A stretch of 64,000 nucleotides of DNA from Streptomyces vinaceus. Lineage in GTDB: Bacteria > Actinomycetota > Actinomycetes > Streptomycetales > Streptomycetaceae. The DNA lies in the NCBI RefSeq assembly GCF_008704935.1, contig NZ_CP023692.1, forward strand, positions 2,675,001-2,739,000, read 5' to 3'. Shown one piece after another: positions 42,892 to 51,203 of this stretch. A program made the position numbers and the translations under genes. Position 1 is the first letter of the stretch. Each line of letters opens with the position of its first letter. The notes beneath the pieces are model-generated. The model did no database searches. It had not been told where the DNA came from and saw only the letters and a list, made by a program, of their open reading frames with translations.

Positions 42892-43521
42892 TCAGCGGGT
42901 CAGCGAGACCGGGCGGGGCGAGATCGAGGGGTGGACCGGAGGGAGCGGAGCCGTGGGACGGGGCCCCGCCACGAAGCCGGGACCGGGAGCGCGCTCGCGG
43001 TCGCGGACCACCGCGTCCGTCACCGACACCGCCGGGCCGGGACGCGATGCCGGGGCCTCGCCCCGTACGGCCGGATCCAGCGAGTCGACCGGCAGCGAGC
43101 CGCCCAGCGCGATCGCGGCCAGCGAGACCGCCCCGGCCGCCACGAACGCGAAACGGCGCCGCGGCCGGCCCACCTCGTGGATGCGGAAGCCCTGCTGCGG
43201 CGCGGCCGGGGCCACGTACCCGAAGAGCTCCGCGCCCGGCGGAGCCGGCGGACGGGAGGACGGACCCGACGGCCCGTCGGGACCGCCGCCCGGCAGCCCC
43301 TGCAACCGGGCCAGCAGCCCGGCCGACAGCGGCGGCGGCGCGCTCTCGACGAAAAGGCTCTTCAGGCGGCGCTGCGCATCGGCCTCGGCCTTGCACTTGG
43401 CACACGTGGCCAGATGCGCCAGGACCCGCTCGCGCGCGTCATGGCTCAGTTCCCCGTCGACCAGTGCGGCCAGCCGGTCACCCAGGTGCTGTTCGGCAGG
43501 AGAGGGACTGACTCCGCTCAC
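42892..43521 (-). CDS. Zinc-binding anti-sigma factor (ZAS family, membrane-anchored)
   Basis: 209 residues. The N-terminal domain has the HxxxCxxC motif HLATCAKC that binds zinc, then a Gly/Pro-rich linker and one TM helix ([18 protein letters not shown], about 116-133), and an extracellular tail. It should hold the ECF sigma factor encoded just upstream (ATGA-type 4-bp overlap) until stress. Counterpart of mycobacterial RseA, though the TM helix makes it larger. Confidence 0.9.
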   Translation of the reverse strand: MSGVSPSPAEQHLGDRLAALVDGELSHDARERVLAHLATCAKCKAEADAQRRLKSLFVESAPPPLSAGLLARLQGLPGGGPDGPSGPSSRPPAPPGAELFGYVAPAAPQQGFRIHEVGRPRRRFAFVAAGAVSLAAIALGGSLPVDSLDPAVRGEAPASRPGPAVSVTDAVVRDRERAPGPGFVAGPRPTAPLPPVHPSISPRPVSLTR

Positions 43522-44297
43522 TCGGTTCCGCCCTCTCCCCCGGCGCCCGGAGCGCCCACCGCCGCTCCCGCCAGCGCCCGCTGCTCGGCCCGGGCCTCGG
43601 GGGACCGGTGCTTGAGCGCCTTGCGCAGGTGCGAGCGGCCCCGGTGGATACGGCTGCGCACGGTGCCGAGCTTCACGCCCAGCGTCGCGGCGATCTCCTC
43701 GTACGACAGGCCCTCGATGTCACACAGCACCACGGCGGCGCGGAACTCGGGCGCGAGGGTGTCCAGCGCCTGCTGCACGTCCGCGTCGAAGTGGGTGTCG
43801 TGCAGGACCTGCTGCGGGGACGGCTCGCGGCTCGGCAGCCGCTCGGCGGCGTCGTCGGCGAGCGCGTCGAAGCGGATCCGCTGCTTGCGGCGGACCATGT
43901 CGAGGAAGAGGTTGGTGGTGATCCGGTGCAGCCAGCCCTCGAACGTGCCCGGCGTGTAGGTGGACAGCGAACGGAAGACGCGGACGAAGACCTCCTGCGT
44001 GAGGTCCTCGGCGTCGTGCTGGTTGCCCGTCAGACGGTAGGCGAGGCGGTAGACCCGCGCACTGTGCGTGCTGACGATCTCCTCCCATGAAGGAGGGGTC
44101 CACGCCTGGGTGCCCGCATCGGCGGCAAAGGTCGCGGTGGTTGCGGTGGCAGCGGTGTGGAAGCGGTCAGCAATGTCGGTCACGGATTTCGGCTCACCAG
44201 CCGACCAGAAGAGGCGTCTGAACACCCCTCCACGATCCACAGGCGCAGCCGCACCTCCCCTATCGGCTCTGGTGGTGTCCAGTGGAGTCCCTACCAT
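43518..44297 (-). CDS. ECF RNA polymerase sigma factor (mycobacterial SigE-like)
   Basis: 259 residues. After an N-terminal extension of about 75 residues come region 2 ([47 protein letters not shown]) and region 4 ([46 protein letters not shown]). It directs transcription of envelope-stress genes; partners are the downstream anti-sigma factor, HtrA and TatB. GGGAGGGG before the ATG at 44297 sets the start. It is not the gene called sigE in S. coelicolor, so no symbol is given. Confidence 0.92.
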   Translation of the reverse strand: MVGTPLDTTRADRGGAAAPVDRGGVFRRLFWSAGEPKSVTDIADRFHTAATATTATFAADAGTQAWTPPSWEEIVSTHSARVYRLAYRLTGNQHDAEDLTQEVFVRVFRSLSTYTPGTFEGWLHRITTNLFLDMVRRKQRIRFDALADDAAERLPSREPSPQQVLHDTHFDADVQQALDTLAPEFRAAVVLCDIEGLSYEEIAATLGVKLGTVRSRIHRGRSHLRKALKHRSPEARAEQRALAGAAVGAPGAGGEGGTE

Positions 44298-44463
44298 AGC
44301 CACCCCTCCCGTCAGCTCCGGATAAGCGTTTTTGCAGTAACTTTGCACGGGTCCGCGACGGGCCGGGCCGTCGATCTGCCCACTGCCGCCCCATCTATCC
44401 CGGCCGCGGCCCGCCCATACGCCCCTTTTCGCCGCGCTGGTTCAGTCCGCCGCCGTTTTCTCC

Positions 44464-44489
44464 AACGCCCGGTCCCATCTGCGGGTTCC
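44464..44489 (-). promoter_or_regulatory. Candidate ECF-type promoter of the sigma operon (autoregulation)
   Basis: On the minus strand GGAACC (44484-44489) and CGTT (44464-44467) are 16 bases apart, matching the GGAAC-N16-CGTT pattern recognised by mycobacterial SigE-type factors. It would give a 5' leader of about 160 bases. Confidence 0.55.
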
Positions 44490-44513
44490 CGACGTCAACG
44501 GATACAGTCACCG

Positions 44514-45176
44514 TTGCGCCAACTATGGGGACAGGAGAGGGTCATTACCGGCAACCGGCAGACGAGCTGGGCGTTCGCCGACGCGTTTGTCGCCGAGGAC
44601 GACGCTCTGCGGTGGGCCCGCGACCGGGCCAGGGAAGCGGGCCTTCGGTCCGTCTCCCCGGGCACCGGGGCCGCGCTGCGCCTGCTCGCCGCCACCGCGG
44701 ACGCCAAGGCGGTGGCCGAGATCGGCACCGGCACCGGCGTCTCCGGCATCCACCTCCTGCACGGCATGCGCCCCGACGGGGTGCTGACCACCGTGGACCC
44801 CGAGGCCGACCGGCAGGCCTTCGCCCGCCAGGCCTTCCGCGCCGCCGGCTTCGCGGGCAACCGCGCCCGCTTCATCCCCGGCCGCGCACTCGACGTACTC
44901 CCCCGGCTCGCCGACGGCGGGTACGACCTCGTCTTCTGCGACGGGGACCCCTCCGAGTCCCTCGACTACCTCGCCGAATCGTTGCGCCTGCTGCGCCCCG
45001 GCGGGCTGGTCTGCTTCGAAGGGGTCTTCTCCGACGGCCGCACCGTCGACGGGTCGGCCCAGCAGACCGAGGTGCTGCGCGTACGGGAGCTGCTGCGCAG
45101 CGTCCGCGAGAGCCCGGCCCTGGAGGCGGCCCTGCTCCCGGTGGGCGACGGCCTGCTGTGCGCGGTCCGGCGCTGA
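44514..45176 (+). CDS. SAM-dependent O-methyltransferase (class I, catechol-OMT-like)
   Basis: About 220 residues: VAEIGTGTGVSGIHLL is the SAM-binding glycine loop, LTTVDPEADRQ the acidic ribose-binding strand, and GYDLVFCDGD the metal-ligand strand. There is no ATG or GTG at a sensible place; the frame offers TTG at 44514 (MRQLWGQERVITGN) and an ATT at 44544 behind GGAGAGG. The TTG start agrees with my memory of homologues. Divergent from the ECF sigma gene, as Rv1220c is from sigE, so it may share its regulation. Substrate unknown. Confidence 0.85.
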   Translation: MRQLWGQERVITGNRQTSWAFADAFVAEDDALRWARDRAREAGLRSVSPGTGAALRLLAATADAKAVAEIGTGTGVSGIHLLHGMRPDGVLTTVDPEADRQAFARQAFRAAGFAGNRARFIPGRALDVLPRLADGGYDLVFCDGDPSESLDYLAESLRLLRPGGLVCFEGVFSDGRTVDGSAQQTEVLRVRELLRSVRESPALEAALLPVGDGLLCAVRR

Positions 45177-45204
45177 GCCGACGGGCCCCGGCGACCGACC
45201 CCGC

Positions 45205-45822
45205 TCAGCTCAGCAGCACGAAGGTGAGGGCGGAGGTACCGCCCAGCGCCGTGCCGGCGAGGAGCTGGGCCGGGGTGTGCGCCCGAAGGACCAGCCGGGA
45301 CCAGGCGACGGCGGCGGCGATCAGGACCGCCGGAAGCACCCGCGGCCCGAAGACGAGCAGCAGGATCATCACGGCGCCCGCGGCCACCGCCATGTGGATC
45401 GATATCTGCCAGACGACCGTCACCAGCAGCGAGGACACGAGGCCGACGAGCATCGCGACGACGAGCGCGAACACCTCTGCCGGAGCGCCGAGGGCGCGCA
45501 GCAGAACGACCCCGGCGAGCACGCAGAGCAGGCTCAGGGCCATCGGGACGATCCGCTGCCCGCGCACCCGTATGTGCGGGTCGGTCAGCGACCCCCGCCG
45601 CACCCCGACGACGATGATCGCGATCGGGGCCGCGCCGCAGAACAGGGCGGCGAGCAGACCCCAGCCGAGACCCGTCCACGACGCACCGCTGTGCCCTCCG
45701 ATGAGCAGCAGCAGGGCGACGACCATGTTCGCCGGGGCGAGCCCGTCGGATACGAGGCGGGCGGCCTTCTGGCGGGGGGTGCAGTCGGCGAAGGCCGGCG
45801 GCGCGGGCGGGGAGAAGGTCAC
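45205..45822 (-). CDS. PAP2-like phosphatase family membrane protein
   Basis: About 205 residues with 5-6 TM helices. PAP2 motif 2 is reduced to SIHMAVAAG and motif 3 reads SRLVLRAHTPAQLLAGTALG, so the His residues of a lipid phosphate phosphatase are present; motif 1 is weak. Might act on an isoprenoid or phospholipid pyrophosphate. GTG at 45822 has GGAG 8 bases upstream; an ATG at 45879 is the alternative. Confidence 0.8.
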   Translation of the reverse strand: MTFSPPAPPAFADCTPRQKAARLVSDGLAPANMVVALLLLIGGHSGASWTGLGWGLLAALFCGAAPIAIIVVGVRRGSLTDPHIRVRGQRIVPMALSLLCVLAGVVLLRALGAPAEVFALVVAMLVGLVSSLLVTVVWQISIHMAVAAGAVMILLLVFGPRVLPAVLIAAAVAWSRLVLRAHTPAQLLAGTALGGTSALTFVLLS

Positions 45823-45886
45823 GGCTGGGCTCCGCGGGGCGCAGGGGTACGGCCGGGGGACCAGGTCCGCCCCGGACATGACACAA

Positions 45887-45922
45887 CGCCGCCCCGGCCG
45901 CTGGTGGGCGGCCGGGGCGGCG
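45887..45922 (-). terminator. Terminator after DUF3117 gene
   Basis: 15-bp perfect G/C stem (CGCCGCCCCGGCCGC and complement) with a 6-base loop. Confidence 0.85.
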
Positions 45923-45957
45923 CAGAGAATACGGGTACTGCGGTGCTGCCGACGGAG

Positions 45958-46125
45958 TTAGCCGACGACCTTCTTCAGGGCGTCACCCAGGGCGTCCGCT
46001 TCGTCCGGAGTCAGCTCGACGACAAGCCGACCGCCGCCCTCGAGCGGTACGCGCATGACGATGCCCCGCCCCTCCTTGGTGACCTCGAGCGGGCCGTCGC
46101 CCGTCCGCGGCTTCATGGCCGCCAT
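45958..46125 (-). CDS. DUF3117 small protein
   Basis: 55 residues covering the entire DUF3117 family, including MKPRTGDGPLEVTKEGRGIV and VVELTPDEADALGDALK. Highly conserved in actinobacteria (Rv1211 counterpart), function unknown. AAGGGG stands 9 bases before the ATG. Confidence 0.93.
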   Translation of the reverse strand: MAAMKPRTGDGPLEVTKEGRGIVMRVPLEGGGRLVVELTPDEADALGDALKKVVG

Positions 46126-46458
46126 GCTCGTTCCCCTTCCTGAAACCAGCTCATCGTCAGCCGACGGCCCCATTCAGGCGCCTGGAACCCGGCATCGAAC
46201 ACATTGCTTCTTGGCCATTATCCCGCATGTCAGGACCCGATGACCAACATCGGCAGGGAACGCTTGCGCAACGCGCTCGGCCAAAACCACTCATTTCGGG
46301 GACGTGCCTGCGATACTTCGCCGCCGCACCCGGCGTACGCCCTCCGCTTTCTTTGACGCACATCACATGCCCCGGAGCGGCCGGGTCCGCCATGCTGGCC
46401 CTTGCACCGGCCGGTACCGGCCGGTAGCCAAGCCCGCGACGAAGGGGGACCCCCTGCC
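46126..46458. promoter_or_regulatory. 333-bp divergent intergenic region with tandem palindromic decamers
   Basis: No gene seen. It holds the divergent promoters of DUF3117 (GATAAT-like element near 46222 on the minus strand) and the enoyl-CoA hydratase. Two tandem copies of the self-complementary decamer ACCGGCCGGT form a 20-bp perfect palindrome at 46406-46425, 33 bp before the hydratase ATG, a good operator candidate. Confidence 0.55.
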
Positions 46459-47262
46459 ATGGCCGACAGCGTGCTCTACGAAGTGACCGACGGACTCGCG
46501 AAGATCACGATCAACCGTCCCGACGCCATGAACGCGATGAACACCGAGGCCAAGGTCGCGCTCCGCGACGCGGTCCGGGCCGCGGCCGCCGATCCGGCCG
46601 TCCGCGCGGTGCTCCTGACGGCGGCCGGCAACCGGGCGTTCTGCGTCGGCCAGGACCTCAAGGAGCACATCGGGAACCTGGCGGCGGACCGCGAGAGCGG
46701 CTCCTCGCTGACCATGAACACGGTCGCGGAGCACTACAACCCGATCGTGCGCGCCCTGACCGAGATGCCCAAGCCGGTGGTGGCGGGCGTCAACGGCGTG
46801 GCGGCCGGAGCGGGCTTCGGATTCGCGCTGGCGGCGGATTTCCGGGTCGTCGCCGACACGGCCTCCTTCAACACCTCCTTCGCGGGGGTGGCGCTGACCG
46901 CCGACTCGGGCGTCTCCTGGACCCTGCCCCGGCTGATCGGCGCCTCCCGCGCCGCCGACCTGCTGCTCTTCCCGCGCTCGGTGAAGGCGCAGGAGGCGTA
47001 CGAGCTCGGCATCGTGAACCGCCTGGTCCCCTCGGACTCCCTGCACGCCGAGGCGGAGGCGGTGGCCCGCACCCTGGCCGAGGGGCCGACGGTGGCCTAC
47101 GCGGCCCTGAAGGAATCCCTGGCCTACGGGGCCTCGCACTCGCTGTCCGAGGCGCTGGACCACGAGGACACCCTGCAGGCGCGCGCCGGCGCCTCCGAGG
47201 ACCACTCGATCGCCGTCCAGGCCTTCCTCGCGAAGCAGCCGCCGAAGTACCTGGGCCGCTGA
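46459..47262 (+). CDS. Enoyl-CoA hydratase/isomerase family protein
   Basis: 267 residues with crotonase-fold motifs: ITINRPDAMNAMN, the oxyanion-hole segment NRAFCVGQDLKEH, and VNGVAAGAGFGFALAADFRV. The glutamate pair of classical hydratases is incomplete (Asp in the second position, TADSGVSW), closer to PaaG-like isomerases, so fatty-acid or phenylacetate-type degradation are both possible. Transcribed alone behind a palindromic operator candidate. Confidence 0.88.
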   Translation: MADSVLYEVTDGLAKITINRPDAMNAMNTEAKVALRDAVRAAAADPAVRAVLLTAAGNRAFCVGQDLKEHIGNLAADRESGSSLTMNTVAEHYNPIVRALTEMPKPVVAGVNGVAAGAGFGFALAADFRVVADTASFNTSFAGVALTADSGVSWTLPRLIGASRAADLLLFPRSVKAQEAYELGIVNRLVPSDSLHAEAEAVARTLAEGPTVAYAALKESLAYGASHSLSEALDHEDTLQARAGASEDHSIAVQAFLAKQPPKYLGR

Positions 47263-47285
47263 GGCGGCCGCCCCCTGCCCCCGTC

Positions 47286-47861
47286 TCAGGCGGGGGTACG
47301 GGCGGCGCAGGCGGCCAGGTGGTCGTTGACCAGCCCGCAGGCCTGCATCAGCGCGTAGGCGGTCGTGGGTCCGACGAAGCGGATGCCGGCCTTCTTGAGC
47401 GCCTTGGACAGGGCCGTGGACTCGGGCGTCACCGCCGGCACCTCGGAGATCGTCGCGGGCGCCGGGCGCCCCGGCTCCGGCGCGTGCGACCAGATCAGCG
47501 CGTCCAGTTCGCCCGGCTCCCACTGCGCCAGCACCTTCGCGTTGGCGAGCGTGGCCTCGATCTTGGCCCGGTTGCGGATGATCCCCTCGTCGGCGAGCAG
47601 CCGCTCCGCGTCGGCCGGCCCGAAGGCGGCGACCTCGGCGATCACGAACCCCGAGAAGGCGCTGCGGAAGCCCTCCCGCCGGCGCAGGATCGTCAGCCAG
47701 GACAGCCCCGACTGGAAGGCCTCCAGGCACAGCCGCTCGTACAGGGCGTCGTCCCCGTGGACCGCGCGGCCCCACTCGGTGTCGTGGTAGGCGATGTAGT
47801 CCTCGGTGGCCAGCGCCCAGGGGCAGCGCAGACCCCCGTCCGGACCCGCGATCGCCGTCAC
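47286..47861 (-). CDS. tag: DNA-3-methyladenine glycosylase I
   Basis: 191 residues with the Tag signature CPWALATEDYIAYHDTEWG near the N-terminus, FQSGLSWLTILRRREGFR, and the C-terminal FVGPTTAYALMQACGLVNDH containing the zinc-binding His/Cys. It excises 3-methyladenine in base excision repair. GTG start overlaps the DivIVA-domain gene stop by 4 bp. Confidence 0.95.
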   Translation of the reverse strand: MTAIAGPDGGLRCPWALATEDYIAYHDTEWGRAVHGDDALYERLCLEAFQSGLSWLTILRRREGFRSAFSGFVIAEVAAFGPADAERLLADEGIIRNRAKIEATLANAKVLAQWEPGELDALIWSHAPEPGRPAPATISEVPAVTPESTALSKALKKAGIRFVGPTTAYALMQACGLVNDHLAACAARTPA

Positions 47862-48235
47862 CGTGCCTCCCCCGGGGCGTCCTTGTGCAGGTCGACCGCC
47901 GCGGCCGGCGCCTGCGCGCGCCCGTGCGCGGCCGCCGCCGTGAGCTCCGCGATCCGCGCGTCCCGCTCGGCGAGTTCCGCCGCGAGCCGCTCCAGTACGT
48001 CGTCCACCTCGGCCATCCGGTAGCCGCGCGGCGACACCGGCAGGCGCAGGGCGTCGATGTCAGCCCGTACGACCGGGCGGTTCTCCGGCAGCGCGTCGGC
48101 CACCCGGTCCGGCTCCGCCTCCGGCAGTACGGCCTCGGAACCACCGCCCACCACGGCCAGGGTGACCGCCGCGACGACCACGACCAGCGCGATCAGCAAG
48201 AACCAGAACACGAGCAACTCCCTGAGAGACATCAT
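47858..48235 (-). CDS. DivIVA-domain membrane protein
   Basis: 125 residues: an N-terminal TM helix (LLVFWFLLIALVVVVAAVTLAVV), a linker, and the DivIVA-type segment LPVSPRGYRMAEVDDVLERLAAELAERDARIAEL ahead of a short coiled coil. Equivalent to Rv1209. It may bind membrane curvature or polar-growth partners. Divergent from the DHPS-like gene, coupled to tag. Confidence 0.85.
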   Translation of the reverse strand: MMSLRELLVFWFLLIALVVVVAAVTLAVVGGGSEAVLPEAEPDRVADALPENRPVVRADIDALRLPVSPRGYRMAEVDDVLERLAAELAERDARIAELTAAAAHGRAQAPAAAVDLHKDAPGEAR

Positions 48236-48302
48236 CGGGCCACCGGCCACCAGGTTAAGGTCGCAGCGAGGCGCGAGGGCCGCCGGAGGAGGAAAGAACG
48301 GG

Positions 48303-49163
48303 ATGCTGCGACTGGGCAGGCGCGAGTTCGGGACCCACGAGCCGGTGATCATGGCCATCGTGAACCGGACTCCGGACTCCTTCTACGACCAGGGCGCGAC
48401 GTTCCGCGACGAGCCCGCGCTGGACCGGGTCGAGCAGGCGGTCGCCGAGGGCGCCGCGATCATCGACATCGGCGGGGTCAAGGCGGGCCCGGGCGAGCAC
48501 GTGGACGCGGCCGAGGAGGCCCGGCGCACGGTCGGCTTCGTGGCCGAGGTGCGGCGCCGCCACCCGGACGTGGTGATCAGCGTGGACACCTGGCGGCACG
48601 AGGTCGGCGAGGCCGTCTGCGAAGCCGGAGCCGACGTGCTGAACGACGCCTGGGGCGGGGTGGACCCGAAGCTGGCCGAGGTCGCGGCACGGCACGGGGC
48701 CGGCCTGGTCTGCACCCACGCGGGCGGCGCCCTGCCCCGCACCCGGCCGCACCGGATCGCGTACGAGGACGTGATGGAGGACATCCTGCGGGTCACGGTC
48801 GGGCTGGCCGAACGCGCCGCCGCACTCGGCGTCCGCCGGGACGCGATCATGATCGACCCGGGCCACGACTTCGGGAAGAACACCCGCCACTCGCTGGAGG
48901 CCACGCGCCGCCTGGGCGAGATGACGGACACCGGCTGGCCGGTGCTGGTCTCCCTGTCCAACAAGGACTTCGTCGGCGAGACCCTGGACAAGCCGGTCAA
49001 GGAGCGCCTGCTGGGCACCCTGGCCACGACGGCCGTCTCGGCCTGGCTCGGCGCCCAGGTCTACCGCGTCCACGAGGTCGCGGAGACGAAGCAGGTCCTG
49101 GACATGGTGCGCACCATCCAGGGCCACCGGCCGCCCGCGGTGGCCCGCCGCGGACTGGCCTGA
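48303..49163 (+). CDS. folP: Dihydropteroate synthase family protein (FolP2-like paralogue)
   Basis: 286 residues. DHPS motifs present: IVNRTPDSFYDQG, IDIGG, DTWRHEV, IDPGHDFGKNTRHSLEATRRLG and the final VYRVHEV. Classical FolP condenses pterin pyrophosphate with p-aminobenzoate. The position beside a DivIVA-domain gene, tag and a LOG protein matches mycobacterial folP2, whose product is reported to lack DHPS activity, so the role here may not be folate synthesis. The symbol is a family label only. Confidence 0.88.
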   Translation: MLRLGRREFGTHEPVIMAIVNRTPDSFYDQGATFRDEPALDRVEQAVAEGAAIIDIGGVKAGPGEHVDAAEEARRTVGFVAEVRRRHPDVVISVDTWRHEVGEAVCEAGADVLNDAWGGVDPKLAEVAARHGAGLVCTHAGGALPRTRPHRIAYEDVMEDILRVTVGLAERAAALGVRRDAIMIDPGHDFGKNTRHSLEATRRLGEMTDTGWPVLVSLSNKDFVGETLDKPVKERLLGTLATTAVSAWLGAQVYRVHEVAETKQVLDMVRTIQGHRPPAVARRGLA

Positions 49164-49170
49164 GCCACGC

Positions 49171-49196
49171 GCCCCCGGCGGTGGGCCGCCGGGGGC
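49171..49196. terminator. Terminator between folP-like and LOG genes
   Basis: 11-bp perfect stem (GCCCCCGGCGG and complement), 4-base loop, between convergent genes. Confidence 0.85.
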
Positions 49197-49213
49197 TCGC
49201 GTAGCGGCTGCGG

Positions 49214-49972
49214 CTACTTGCCGACTTCCTTGGTCACCAGCGCGATCGCCTCGTCCACGTCGTCCGTGACGTGGAAGAGGTAGAGGTCGCGCTCCGAGGC
49301 CTTGCCCTGCGCGATCACCGTGTTCTTCAGCCAGTCGACCAGACCGGACCAGTACGCGGACCCGAACAGCACGATCGGGAACCGGGTGATCTTCTGGGTC
49401 TGGACCAGGGTCAGCGCCTCGAACAGCTCGTCCAGCGTGCCGAGTCCGCCCGGCAGGACCACGAAGCCCTGGCTGTACTTCACGAACATCGTCTTGCGGA
49501 CGAAGAAGTACCGGAAGTTCAGCCCGAGGTCCACGTGCTGGTTGAGCCCCTGCTCGAAGGGCAGCTCGATGCCCAGGCCCACGGAGATGCCGTTGGCCTC
49601 CCGGGCGCCCTTGTTGGCCGCCTCCATCGCGCCCGGGCCGCCGCCCGTGATCACCGCGAAGCCCGCCTCGACGAGCGCGCCGCCGATCCGCACGCCGGCC
49701 TCGTACTCCGGCGAGCCGACGGGCGTACGGGCCGAACCGAACACGCTGATCGCCGGCGGCAGCTCCGCCAGCGTGCCGAAGCCCTCGATGAACTCCGACT
49801 GGATGCGCAGGACCCGCCAGGGATCGGTGTGCACCCACTCGGAGGGCCCGGCGGAATCCAGCAGCCGCTGGTCCGTCGTACTGCCCGCCTGTACCTGGCT
49901 CCGCCTGCGCAGCACCGGCCCGAGCTGCTGCTCCTCGGGCCGACGACGAGCGGACCCTTCGGAGTTGCCCAT
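49214..49972 (-). CDS. LOG family protein (TIGR00730, cytokinin-type phosphoribohydrolase)
   Basis: 252 residues with the two LOG motifs GGGPGAMEAANKGA and PGGLGTLDELFEAL. The family cleaves the ribose phosphate from nucleotide 5'-monophosphates, releasing a free base. In mycobacteria (Rv1205) it makes cytokinins. The N-terminal extension of about 70 residues is basic and unlike plant LOG. GGAGGGAG precedes the ATG. Confidence 0.93.
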   Translation of the reverse strand: MGNSEGSARRRPEEQQLGPVLRRRSQVQAGSTTDQRLLDSAGPSEWVHTDPWRVLRIQSEFIEGFGTLAELPPAISVFGSARTPVGSPEYEAGVRIGGALVEAGFAVITGGGPGAMEAANKGAREANGISVGLGIELPFEQGLNQHVDLGLNFRYFFVRKTMFVKYSQGFVVLPGGLGTLDELFEALTLVQTQKITRFPIVLFGSAYWSGLVDWLKNTVIAQGKASERDLYLFHVTDDVDEAIALVTKEVGK

Positions 49973-50036
49973 GATGTGCTCCCTCCTGCTGATCGTTGGA
50001 TCAGATTAGGCGCACAAAGGTGACGACAAGCGGAAT

Positions 50037-51116
50037 TCAGGAGGTCAGCCAGGCGCGGAGTCGTTCTTCGCAGTGGAGGATGGCCTTCGTCCCCACGTGC
50101 TCGTCCACCTTGTGGGCCAGCAGGGCGTCGCCCGGGCCGTAGTTCACCGCCGGGACGCCGAGGGCGCTGAAGCGGGACACGTCCGTCCAGCCGAACTTCG
50201 GCATGGCGCGGCCGCCGACCGCCTCCATGAACGCCGCCGCGGCGGGGTGGGAGAGGCCCGGCAGGGCGCCGCCCGAGAAGTCGTCGATCACGAACTCGTC
50301 GACGCCGCAGTCGGCGAAGACCTCCCGGACGTGGGCGATCGCCTCGTCCATGCTGCGGTCCGGGGCGAAGCGGAAGTTGACCGTGACCGTGCACGCGTCG
50401 GGGATGACGTTGTTGGCGACGCCGCCCTCGATGCGGACCGCGTTCAGGCCCTCGTGGTACTCCAGCCCGTCGATGACCGGCTTGCGGGGCTCGTAGGCCG
50501 CGAGTTTGGCGAGAATGGGGGCCGCCGCGTGGATGGCGTTGGAGCCCATCCAGCTGCGCGCGGAGTGGGCGCGCTCGCCGCTCGTGCGGAGCAGGACGCG
50601 CAGGGTGCCCTGGCAGCCGCCCTCGACCTCGGCGTTCGACGGCTCCAGCAGGACGGCGAAGTCACCGGTCAGCCAGTCGGGGTGGGCCTCGGCGACCTTG
50701 CCCAGGCCGTTGAGGTCGGCGGCGACCTCCTCCTGGTCGTAGAAGACGAAGGTGAGGTCGCGGTTGGGCTCGGGCACGGTCGCGGCGATGCGCAGCTGCA
50801 CGGCGACGCCGGATTTCATGTCGGTCGTTCCGCAGCCCCACAGGACGTCGTTCTCGTCGAGGCGGGACGGGACGTTGCCGGCGATCGGCACGGTGTCGAG
50901 GTGGCCCGCGAGGACGACGCGCTCGGCCCTGCCGAGGTGCGTACGCGCCACGACGTTGTTGCCGTACCGGTCGACCGTGAGGTGCGGCAGGGCGCGCAGG
51001 GCGTGCTCCACCAGGTCGGCGAGGACCTTTTCGTCGCCGCTCACGGACGGGATGTCGACGAGCCGGGCGGTCAGCTCGGCGGCGTCCAGGGTGAGGTCCA
51101 GCTCGGATTCGGACAT
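50037..51116 (-). CDS. dapE: Succinyl-diaminopimelate desuccinylase
   Basis: 359 residues, M20 peptidase fold: metal ligands in LAGHLDTVP, TTDMKSG, YDQEEVA and the final LLAHKVDEHV. It hydrolyses N-succinyl-LL-diaminopimelate in lysine and peptidoglycan precursor synthesis. Divergent from a lysozyme-like gene, with the dapC gene for the preceding step of the pathway 1.8 kb further on. Confidence 0.95.
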   Translation of the reverse strand: MSESELDLTLDAAELTARLVDIPSVSGDEKVLADLVEHALRALPHLTVDRYGNNVVARTHLGRAERVVLAGHLDTVPIAGNVPSRLDENDVLWGCGTTDMKSGVAVQLRIAATVPEPNRDLTFVFYDQEEVAADLNGLGKVAEAHPDWLTGDFAVLLEPSNAEVEGGCQGTLRVLLRTSGERAHSARSWMGSNAIHAAAPILAKLAAYEPRKPVIDGLEYHEGLNAVRIEGGVANNVIPDACTVTVNFRFAPDRSMDEAIAHVREVFADCGVDEFVIDDFSGGALPGLSHPAAAAFMEAVGGRAMPKFGWTDVSRFSALGVPAVNYGPGDALLAHKVDEHVGTKAILHCEERLRAWLTS

Positions 51117-51203
51117 GGCTCAGACCCTAACGCCCAGGACTGCGGCGAAGCTCTCACGGTCCGGCCGGTGGACGCGTCGTATGGCTCAAGTACGGTGGGC
51201 GCC

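Noticed and set aside
49990..50003. TGATC-GTTG-GATCA inverted repeat before the LOG gene
   Set aside because: Five-bp arms occur often by chance; no promoter alignment supports an operator.
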